In this document: positions 53,479 through 59,791 of the stretch, piece by piece
Position numbering within the stretch: position 1 is the first letter of the stretch
How the letters are laid out: every line of letters begins with the position of its first letter
Origin: Cyanobium sp. Morenito 9A2
GTDB lineage: Bacteria; Cyanobacteriota; Cyanobacteriia; PCC-6307; Cyanobiaceae
Direction of reading: 5' to 3'
Length of the DNA: 64,000 nt
NCBI RefSeq assembly: GCF_024345575.1
Contig: NZ_JAGQBJ010000014.1
Span: forward strand, 1 to 64,000
Position numbers and translations under genes: made by a program
The notes under the pieces: model-generated
Database searches by the model: none
The model's input: the letters and a program-made list of their open reading frames with translations, nothing else
What the model was told of the DNA's origin: nothing

Positions 53479-54450
53479 ATGACCTCAAACCCTCCGATCC
53501 GGCTGATGGACCGCTACCGGGAAGAGCTGGTTGTGCGTCATTACGCCAGGCGCACCATACAAAGCTATTCCCACTGGGTGAAACGGTTTCTTCACTTTCA
53601 TGGTCTCCGCCATCCGCGGGAGATGGGAGCAGTCGAGATCAATGCCTTCCTCAGCCATCTGGCCACCGAAGGTCAGGTCAGCGCCTCAACACAGAACCAA
53701 GCACTTTCAGCCCTGCTGTTTCTCTACCGCCATGTGATGGGTGTTGAGGACGTGGACCTGAAGGGCCTGGTAAGGGCCCGCCGACGGCAGCGATTGCCGG
53801 TGGTGCTGACGCTGGAGGAGGTGCGCCAGGTGCTCGATCATTTGGAGGGGAGCAATCAATTGATTGCCAAACTGCTCTATGGCAGCGGTCTGCGCCTGAT
53901 GGAGGCACTGAGACTGCGCATCAAAGACTTGGACTTCCAACAGCGGCAGCTATCCGTGCGGGATGGAAAGGGTGGCAAGGACCGGGTAACAATGATTCCC
54001 GAACGATTGATCAGACCCCTTCAGGAACACCTCAAGCGGGTGAAGGAGATCCACCGAGCGGATCTAGAGCGCGGCTGGGGGGCCGTTGAGATGCCCCAGG
54101 CGCTGGAGATGAAGTACACCAACGCCTCACGGGAATGGAGCTGGCAGTGGGTCTTCCCACAAGCACAACGCTGGAAGGACCGGACAAGCGGTCGACAGGG
54201 ACGCCACCACATCGACCCCTCAATCGTGCAACGGGCGATGCACACAGCCGTGAGGACAGCAGAACTGAGCAAACCGGCCACTTGTCACACGCTGCGGCAT
54301 TCATTTGCCACCCATCTGCTCGAACGGGGTCAGGACATTCGCACAATCCAAGAACTGTTGGGTCATAGCGATGTCAAGACGACAATGATTTACACGCATG
54401 TCCTCAATCGAGGGCCGACGGGGGTACTGAGCCCGGCGGACCTGCTCTGA
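53479..54450 (+). CDS. intI: Integron integrase (tyrosine recombinase)
   Basis: A 323-aa site-specific recombinase that captures and excises cassettes by attI x attC and attC x attC exchange. The N-terminal SAM-like domain ([20 protein letters not shown]) is followed by the catalytic domain with Arg139 ([14 protein letters not shown]), Lys164 region (RDGKGGKDR), His270/Arg273 ([14 protein letters not shown]), His296 ([16 protein letters not shown]) and nucleophile Tyr305. The integron-specific extra helix is present: [20 protein letters not shown] (208-227), the diagnostic IntI patch absent from XerC/D. It is transcribed toward the cassettes, opposite to the class 1 layout. Confidence 0.97.
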   Translation: MTSNPPIRLMDRYREELVVRHYARRTIQSYSHWVKRFLHFHGLRHPREMGAVEINAFLSHLATEGQVSASTQNQALSALLFLYRHVMGVEDVDLKGLVRARRRQRLPVVLTLEEVRQVLDHLEGSNQLIAKLLYGSGLRLMEALRLRIKDLDFQQRQLSVRDGKGGKDRVTMIPERLIRPLQEHLKRVKEIHRADLERGWGAVEMPQALEMKYTNASREWSWQWVFPQAQRWKDRTSGRQGRHHIDPSIVQRAMHTAVRTAELSKPATCHTLRHSFATHLLERGQDIRTIQELLGHSDVKTTMIYTHVLNRGPTGVLSPADLL

Positions 54451-54624
54451 ACATGACGGTGGAGATAGGCTGACAGTGTCATGCATGTATTCTCAGCTAA
54501 ATGCCTACCGATAAACCAGTGCTAGAGAGCCAAAACCAATGAATAAAGTACAATGGCAAGAGTGATGGGCTGAAGGAGTGGATGGGCTTGGCAGGATGGT
54601 CGTACCGCCGAAACAGCGTTAGGT
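54451..54624 (+). other. attI region with recombination core GTTAGGT
   Basis: A 168-bp non-coding stretch between the intI stop and the first cassette. The exchange point is the G of GTTAGGT at 54618-54624, the same core as at the start of cassettes 3 and 5. No paired RYYYAAC arm sits 80-90 bp upstream, which is what separates attI from attC. A cassette promoter might lie here (TACAAT at 54548 is -10-like) but is unproven. Reverse-strand open frames across it are not convincing. Confidence 0.75.
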
Positions 54625-54628
54625 GCTG

Positions 54629-55243
54629 ATGAAGAGCCAGGATGAGGCCGTAGCAGCTCTGGTAAGCGCATGGCCAGCGATCGTTGAAGAGACACGTCTT
54701 GTACTTGGCTCTGAGTTGCACTACCAGGCAATGGTTTATCACTGTCTCCGGCTTTACGGATCAATCCCTCTTAGCCAAATTGGAATGAACGTAAAAATGT
54801 GGATTTCTGACCCATCCACTGAGCTTTTCCGGGAGCTGGATAAGCGCAAGAAAGTAGAGTACCACGGTGGGTTTGAGCCAATTCCGGATGTGTGTGTTTT
54901 CTCGGAGGCAGTCGCTGGAGACTGGCGTCGCAGAAACCATGAATTGACGATGGAGTCCTTGCTGCTCGCTATTGAGCTCAAAGCTTCGGAGAGAGCTGGT
55001 GGGCGACTTGGGCCAGGTGAGATCATTGGAGACATCTTGAAGCTGCAGGCTCACAGAGAAGAATCACGCGGACGGGGAGGTGACTTCATCCCAGTCATGA
55101 TGGTCATAGATACTGCACCCTTTCTTGAAGAGCGAATGACGCTCAAATCTCTAGAAAAGACCAGGTTGGTTGCTCGTGATGCCAAGGTGGAATTTCTTTA
55201 TGTCTCTCAGGAGACCCAGGTATGCTCGTTGACTGGCACCTAA
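54629..55243 (+). CDS. Cassette 1: PD-(D/E)XK-like protein of unknown function
   Basis: A protein of 204-206 aa. The start may be ATG 54629 or GTG 54623. The GTG is formed by the recombination core GTTAGGTG itself. The fold signals of the PD-(D/E)XK nuclease superfamily are seen: Glu31 with a Gln shortly after (SELHYQ), PDVCVF with Asp89, then AIELKAS with Glu118 and Lys120, followed by a helix DILKLQAHRE (numbering from the GTG). These are the usual catalytic positions of restriction-type nucleases, but many domain members are regulatory. The stop TAA lies within the R'' core of attC1. No partner gene is in the cassette. Confidence 0.7.
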   Translation: MKSQDEAVAALVSAWPAIVEETRLVLGSELHYQAMVYHCLRLYGSIPLSQIGMNVKMWISDPSTELFRELDKRKKVEYHGGFEPIPDVCVFSEAVAGDWRRRNHELTMESLLLAIELKASERAGGRLGPGEIIGDILKLQAHREESRGRGGDFIPVMMVIDTAPFLEERMTLKSLEKTRLVARDAKVEFLYVSQETQVCSLTGT

Positions 55244-55327
55244 CATCACCATGCACCTGTGCCGCCGCCGCATGAAGGCCGTGATAAGCACAATCTCCTT
55301 GCGGCCAGGTGATGGTGAGCGTTAGAT
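55238..55327 (+). other. attC site 1 (end of cassette 1)
   Basis: A 90-bp site. R'' is ACCTAAC at 55238 and R' is GTTAGAT at 55321. Inner arms ATCACCATGCACCTG and CAGGTGATGGTGAGC pair imperfectly, with GCCGCC opposite GCGGCC nearer the centre. R'' exactly complements GTTAGGT at 54618, the opening of the same cassette. Sites 1, 4 and 5 share almost the same arms. Confidence 0.92.
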
Positions 55328-55360
55328 TGACAGTAATGGTTTGCTCGCGAGTGATGTGAC

Positions 55361-56605
55361 ATGAAGCCATGGGAGCGCAGACTGATAGATCTTTCTAGTA
55401 TTTTGTCGGATTGTTGCCAAAACTACTATGATCCAGACAAATTCAGAATAAGCAGTAATCAGTATTTGCAGACGTCAAGGACTATAACTTTTATTATTCA
55501 AAAGAATAAGGCGTCGATTTCTAATTTTGAGGCTTGGTACGATTCATGTGTCATTAAACCATGGAAGACCGACGAATTGATGACGTGGGCCAAAGATTCC
55601 CGAAACAAGATCGAGAAGGAAGGCGACCTAGAAACATTTAGCACACTAGAAGCAGTACTTCTCTTTTCTTACCTAGAAGAACAGGACTTGGTAATTAGGT
55701 TTAGACGAAAAGAGCTTCTTACGGCTGGAATCAAGAAATTGGTTCGGCTTTCCGAGAAGAGTCTTCCAACCGGTGTATCTGATGCGGCCGTCATTCGCAT
55801 AGAAAGACAGTGGATTGCAAACTCTCTACAGGAATGGGAGATGTTGAATGCATTTGTCTATATTTATAATCAAGTGTACAGAAGCTGCCAAGCTCTTGCG
55901 GAGCATATTGGTTCGCAGCTTCCTGGTGATGTTCCTAGTCCTTCAAGCATGTCTGCGCTAAGGGAGAATGCGATCTTGCCTCAGTATATCAAGCTTAGAG
56001 ATCGGAAGTCTCGTAGATTTATGCACCAAAGCTATGAACAGCCTGCTGACTACTCCCCACCAGATGAGTTCCGAATTTCCATTCAGCAAGCGAAAGAGTC
56101 TGGACAAAAACCAAGTAATCTAGGCGAGGCAGTGCAATGGTATTCGCGTTTCGCCAAGGCTATGTTTGAAAGCCAAGGGAATCATGTCTTTCTTCTTCTC
56201 TTGTTTGATGCAACCTGGAGACCGCTTGATATTACCGGTGTCCATTTTGAGGATCAAGCAGATAAGTATATATTCTGGAGGCGCTTGGCAGACAAGGTCT
56301 CTGCTGTAAAGCCGGCTGGATTGATTTTCATTGGAGAGCTCTGGGTTAGGAAAATCCAGAATTTTGCAATAGATGCAATTAGGGAAATGCCAATTATTGA
56401 CGAATGTCTTCAGGTGATCGGAGTCGACTCATCGGGGAAGATAGAGGATGTGACGTGGAGAATCTTGAGAGCGTCTGAGGATTCTTTGCCGACTCTCCAG
56501 TTGCTTACTAAAGGCTATGACAAGCCAGCACAGCAGACTCCAAACTTCCTTGTACCTGTTCTAAGAGCCATGGAATGTCAAGACATCAATCTGGGTCCCG
56601 GTTAA
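55361..56605 (+). CDS. Cassette 2: unrecognised 414-aa protein
   Basis: Start ATG at 55361, stop 7 bp before attC2. The gene is clearly AT-richer than the host, with codon use rich in AAA, ATT and AGA. Soluble, no membrane helix. The N-terminal half is helical with several charged clusters (WKTDELMTWAKDSRNKIEKE). The C-terminal half has alternating hydrophobic strands (GNHVFLLLLFDATWRPLDIT and KPAGLIFIGELWVRK), reminiscent of a core with a buried acidic residue. I cannot assign a family or active site. It is the longest cassette gene with no domain call and fills cassette 2 alone. Confidence 0.75.
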   Translation: MKPWERRLIDLSSILSDCCQNYYDPDKFRISSNQYLQTSRTITFIIQKNKASISNFEAWYDSCVIKPWKTDELMTWAKDSRNKIEKEGDLETFSTLEAVLLFSYLEEQDLVIRFRRKELLTAGIKKLVRLSEKSLPTGVSDAAVIRIERQWIANSLQEWEMLNAFVYIYNQVYRSCQALAEHIGSQLPGDVPSPSSMSALRENAILPQYIKLRDRKSRRFMHQSYEQPADYSPPDEFRISIQQAKESGQKPSNLGEAVQWYSRFAKAMFESQGNHVFLLLLFDATWRPLDITGVHFEDQADKYIFWRRLADKVSAVKPAGLIFIGELWVRKIQNFAIDAIREMPIIDECLQVIGVDSSGKIEDVTWRILRASEDSLPTLQLLTKGYDKPAQQTPNFLVPVLRAMECQDINLGPG

Positions 56606-56611
56606 GATGCA

Positions 56612-56700
56612 ATCTAACAACCAGATTCAGAAGGCGGGATACAGTATTGCGTGTGATTCAGCAGCGGGCGCATACCCGCTTCTGATCTGGAGCGTTAGGT
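56612..56700 (+). other. attC site 2 (end of cassette 2)
   Basis: An 89-bp site. R'' ATCTAAC at 56612, R' GTTAGGT at 56694. Inner arms CCAGATTCAGAAG-GCGGG and CCCGC-TTCTGATCTGG pair well. R'' is the exact complement of GTTAGAT at 55321, which opens cassette 2. The arms are unlike attC1, 4 and 5 but are close to those of attC6. Confidence 0.92.
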
Positions 56701-56780
56701 GGGCCGCCCAAGGCAGCTTGGCAGAGCCGAGAGTCAATCGCTAAACTGTGTACAAACGGCCATTTGGATACGCACAGAAA

Positions 56781-58097
56781 ATGAACATCTATCAAGAATG
56801 GGGATTTGTCGATTCACCATTCCAAGTAACCCCGCTTCCACCCTCTGAGTTAGGAGAGAATCTGCTCATTGGGCGAGAGAAAGAACTCGCAAGCCTCTCA
56901 AGAAAACTGTTCAATCCGCCCAAGATTGCGACTGTTGAAGGTCTGAATGGTGTCGGCAAGACAAGCCTCGTCAATGTAGCTGCATTCAAGGCGTATCACA
57001 ATTGCTTGTCAGGATGGAATGGCCCTTTGCTTATCCCATGCAACAAGGTTTTCCAGCTGGACACTATCAAGGGGGCTGATGAGTTTATTGACGAGGTCTT
57101 GATGGCAGTGGCCCAGACTCTGATTGATCGGGCCAAGGCAATTCAAGGCTTAGGAGTCTCGATCAAGACTGGGCCTATTGACAAGTGGTTGAACTCACCT
57201 CAGATCAGTACATTGCAAGGAGGTTTTTCGATAGCAGGGAATGGAGCAAATATCGGTGGGAATTCAGAATCGAATACTTCATCTGGTTTTGAGCGCAGTG
57301 GTTTTCGAAAGGAAATTGAGTTGTGGCTCCAGCAGTTGTTTCCCACTCAGAATGATGGCGGAGTCATCTGTGTAATCGATAATCTGGAGCTTTTGCAAAC
57401 CTCAGATAAGGTCCGTCAACTGCTTGAGCAACTTAGGGACAGGCTTTTAGTCTTGCCAGGTCTTCGCTGGGTTTTGTGTGGAGCTCTCGGGATCGTCTTA
57501 GGAACTGTTTCCTCTCCAAGGCTTGAGGGATTCCTTCATGCACCAATTGAAGTTGGCGGTGTTGATGATGCCTTGTCTGCGCAGATATACCATTCACGCC
57601 TTACTGCTTATGCCGGCTCGGAGGGCAAAGATCTTTATATGCCATTGTGCTTGGAAGATTTTGAGACTTTATACATTATATTGCATCGCAACCTTCGTAG
57701 CACGCTGGGAAGGGCAGATAATTTTTGTCAATGGGTGGCTGAACATAGAATTCCACAAACTCTCGACGAAAAGCGCAGAGTATTTAGTGAGTGGTTAAAC
57801 GCAGAAGCGCTAGCTGCACTCACTGCCGCAGAGTCGGTACTAAAACCACGTGCTTGGGAAGTTTTTTCTGTTGCGATTGATCTTGGTGGCGTCTTCTCTC
57901 CTAGTGACTTTCAAGAGTTTAATTTCAATAGCTCAATGGCCCTGCGTCCGCACGTTAAAGACCTAGAGGATTCTGGGCTACTTGTTAGCACACAAGACGA
58001 AGGCGATAAGCGACGAAAGACAATTCAAGTAACCCCTAAAGGGTGGCTTGTGAAATACGCGAAAGATCATTCGGACACATTTAATAATGCCACCTAA
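56781..58097 (+). CDS. Cassette 3: P-loop ATPase with probable C-terminal winged helix
   Basis: A protein of 438 aa from ATG 56781; a GTG at 56748 would add 11 residues. MNIYQEWGFVDSPFQVTPLP leads to an IGREKEL box, the entry of ORC/STAND-like AAA ATPases. Walker A is EGLNGVGKTS (about 53-62) and Walker B is VICVIDNLELL (about 195-205). PGLRWVLCGALG is a sensor-1-like strand. The last 100 residues, with LKPRAWEVFSVAIDLGGVFS and LRPHVKDLEDSGLLV, look like a winged helix. No effector domain is fused. It could be a regulator or one half of a defence system. The stop TAA sits in the attC3 core. Confidence 0.75.
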   Translation: MNIYQEWGFVDSPFQVTPLPPSELGENLLIGREKELASLSRKLFNPPKIATVEGLNGVGKTSLVNVAAFKAYHNCLSGWNGPLLIPCNKVFQLDTIKGADEFIDEVLMAVAQTLIDRAKAIQGLGVSIKTGPIDKWLNSPQISTLQGGFSIAGNGANIGGNSESNTSSGFERSGFRKEIELWLQQLFPTQNDGGVICVIDNLELLQTSDKVRQLLEQLRDRLLVLPGLRWVLCGALGIVLGTVSSPRLEGFLHAPIEVGGVDDALSAQIYHSRLTAYAGSEGKDLYMPLCLEDFETLYIILHRNLRSTLGRADNFCQWVAEHRIPQTLDEKRRVFSEWLNAEALAALTAAESVLKPRAWEVFSVAIDLGGVFSPSDFQEFNFNSSMALRPHVKDLEDSGLLVSTQDEGDKRRKTIQVTPKGWLVKYAKDHSDTFNNAT

Positions 58098-58179
58098 CAT
58101 CAAGATACAGCGGATGGAGGCCAAGTGATTCTGATATTTCCGTTTACATCCTTCCCACCGCTGATCTTGAGCGTTAGAT
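58092..58179 (+). other. attC site 3 (end of cassette 3)
   Basis: An 88-bp site. R'' ACCTAAC at 58092, R' GTTAGAT at 58173. Inner arms CAAGATACAGCGG and CCGCTGATCTTG pair, with GATGGAGG opposite a short TCCTTCCC region. R'' exactly complements GTTAGGT at 56694. The arms form a third sequence type within the array. Confidence 0.92.
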
Positions 58180-58186
58180 TGACCCC

Positions 58187-58837
58187 ATGGATACCAACTT
58201 GCTAATTGAGCAGGCGCAAAGAATTGTCGCCGTCATTGAAGAAAGGCTTGTTTCATCCATTCGTGAGGATCCAGCCGCATCTCAGGGCTATGTGACAGAG
58301 GCTGCTGAGTTTCTTAGAGTCTATGCCGGGGAGAAGAGCGAGTTCTTCACTAGCTTGAAGCAGTGCTTGGATGGAAAGCATAATGGTGAGTATCTTGGCA
58401 AGCTGGCAAATGAGAGCTTGACTGGATTCGTCAGATATCTTAAGGCAGGTCTTCATGAAGGAACTACGCCTACACGCCAGGCACAGCTTGATACAGTATC
58501 TGACATTTTGGATCAAGCAAGACTACTACTTGAACAGCAGAAGGTTCACCCAGCAGCGCCAGCAGTCCTGATTGGCGCGGCGCTTGAGGAGTTTCTTAGG
58601 ACTTGGCTCGAAAATGCCAACATCAGTCTTGGGAACAAGAAACCGTCTCTTGACTCATATTCGCAACTTCTTAAGGAGAATGATCTGATTACAAAACAAG
58701 ACACTAAAGATATCTCTTCATGGGGAGGGCTTCGTAATCACGCCGCTCATGGAGAGTGGGATCAAGTGGAAGACAGAAAGCGGATAAATATGATGCTTGA
58801 AGCTGTGGGCCTCTTTATGCGTAGGTATGGTGGCTGA
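58187..58837 (+). CDS. Cassette 4: protein with HEPN-like C-terminal motif
   Basis: A 216-aa protein with ATG at 58187, only 8 bp after the attC3 core. The N-terminal helices (LIEQAQRIVAVIEERLVSSI) resemble a coiled four-helix region. The C-terminal part AAPAVLIGAALEEFLRTWLE, then WGGLRNHAAHGEWDQVEDRK, contains RNHAAH, an R-x4-H motif with a following Gly as in HEPN ribonucleases and DUF4145-like or Abi proteins. This suggests an RNase-type or structural HEPN fold, a class common in toxin and abortive-infection systems. No cognate antitoxin is in the cassette. Confidence 0.68.
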   Translation: MDTNLLIEQAQRIVAVIEERLVSSIREDPAASQGYVTEAAEFLRVYAGEKSEFFTSLKQCLDGKHNGEYLGKLANESLTGFVRYLKAGLHEGTTPTRQAQLDTVSDILDQARLLLEQQKVHPAAPAVLIGAALEEFLRTWLENANISLGNKKPSLDSYSQLLKENDLITKQDTKDISSWGGLRNHAAHGEWDQVEDRKRINMMLEAVGLFMRRYGG

Positions 58838-58842
58838 AAGCA

Positions 58843-58932
58843 ATCTAACATCGCCATTCACCTGAGCCGCCCCCAAATGATTTCTGAATGCACCTTTAGA
58901 ACACTGCGGCCAGGTGATGGCGAGCGTTAGGT
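58843..58932 (+). other. attC site 4 (end of cassette 4)
   Basis: A 90-bp site. R'' ATCTAAC at 58843, R' GTTAGGT at 58926. Arms ATCGCCATTCACCTG and CAGGTGATGGCGAGC are almost the same as in attC1 and attC5. R'' is the exact complement of GTTAGAT at 58173, which opens cassette 4. Confidence 0.93.
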
Positions 58933-59578
58933 GCTTGAGGAAGGCTTAATGATTGATGTCAAAAGAGCAGAAGAACTGTTTAGAATCCTCGCTGAAGTGA
59001 CTGATCAGCCCCTCTATGAGGAGTCTGCGCGAATTGAGCTGAGTGCCACGCTCGCAAACACAGCTCTTGAAATTGCACGATCGGTGAGAATCCTGTGTTC
59101 AGCCGACCAGCTACTCGGAGCAACGGTTTGCCTTCGTAGCCAATTCGAGTCTCTTGTCAGAAGTGTGTGGACTTTGCACTGCGCAAGTGAGAATGAAATC
59201 AAACGTCTATCCATAAAGAGTCTTACGGCTGAGACGGCGCAAGGCGCAAAAAATATTCCCCTTGCTGCAAAAATGCTTAAAGATCTGGAAGAGATTCCCA
59301 GTTTGAGGAATCTGATGGTCGCTCTAAATGAATTCAAGGGCTCGGCATGGCGTCCACTTAATTCATTCGTACATGCTGGTCTTCACGCAGTGGTTCACAC
59401 GAAGTTCGGGTGGCCACCAGAGCTCGTCGACCAAACATTTCGAATGAGCAACGGGCTTTGCGTGCTTGCCTTTACGCAGATCGGCTTACTCAACGGAACA
59501 CCAGGGGTTCAAGGAGAGATCATTGCTTTAGCAGCTAGCTTCTCCAGTGTTCTTCCAAAGTATCGTGATAGCACCTAA
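58931..59578 (+). CDS. Cassette 5: protein of unknown function, possibly DUF6988-like
   Basis: A protein of 215 aa from GTG 58931, which is part of the core GTTAGGTG, or 209 aa from ATG 58949. All-helical look. IELSATLANTALEIARSVRI, LRSQFESLVRSVWTLHCASE and RPLNSFVHAGLHAVV resemble a helical family I recall as DUF6988, found in accessory regions, but I am not certain. The SFVHAGLHAV histidines could be functional. The stop TAA lies in the attC5 R'' core, so the gene fills the cassette from edge to edge. Confidence 0.65.
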   Translation: MLEEGLMIDVKRAEELFRILAEVTDQPLYEESARIELSATLANTALEIARSVRILCSADQLLGATVCLRSQFESLVRSVWTLHCASENEIKRLSIKSLTAETAQGAKNIPLAAKMLKDLEEIPSLRNLMVALNEFKGSAWRPLNSFVHAGLHAVVHTKFGWPPELVDQTFRMSNGLCVLAFTQIGLLNGTPGVQGEIIALAASFSSVLPKYRDST

Positions 59579-59661
59579 CATCGCCATTCACCTGAGCCGC
59601 CGCCACATGAGCATTGGATGTCCCAATCTCTCCTTGCGGCCAGGTGATGGCAGCGTTCGGT
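59573..59661 (+). other. attC site 5 (end of cassette 5)
   Basis: An 89-bp site. R'' ACCTAAC at 59573, R' GTTCGGT at 59655. Arms as in attC1 and attC4 (ATCGCCATTCACCTGAGCC and GGCCAGGTGATGG), with one base lost before AGCGTT. R'' exactly complements GTTAGGT at 58926. The next cassette therefore opens with TTCGGT, a different core. Confidence 0.92.
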
Positions 59662-59791
59662 GGGCCAGATGACGCTCTATCTGCACTGATCTGAGATCTT
59701 CTTACTGTTATCTGAAAACACACTCGCTCAAGGGAGATAACCATCTCAAACAACCACTGCAATGATTACTTCAATCTGCTGACACTCCATC

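Noticed and set aside
54497-54764. Minus-strand frames across the attI region and the cassette 1 start
   Set aside because: They span the attI junction and run antisense into the cassette 1 gene. The better-supported feature here is the recombination site.
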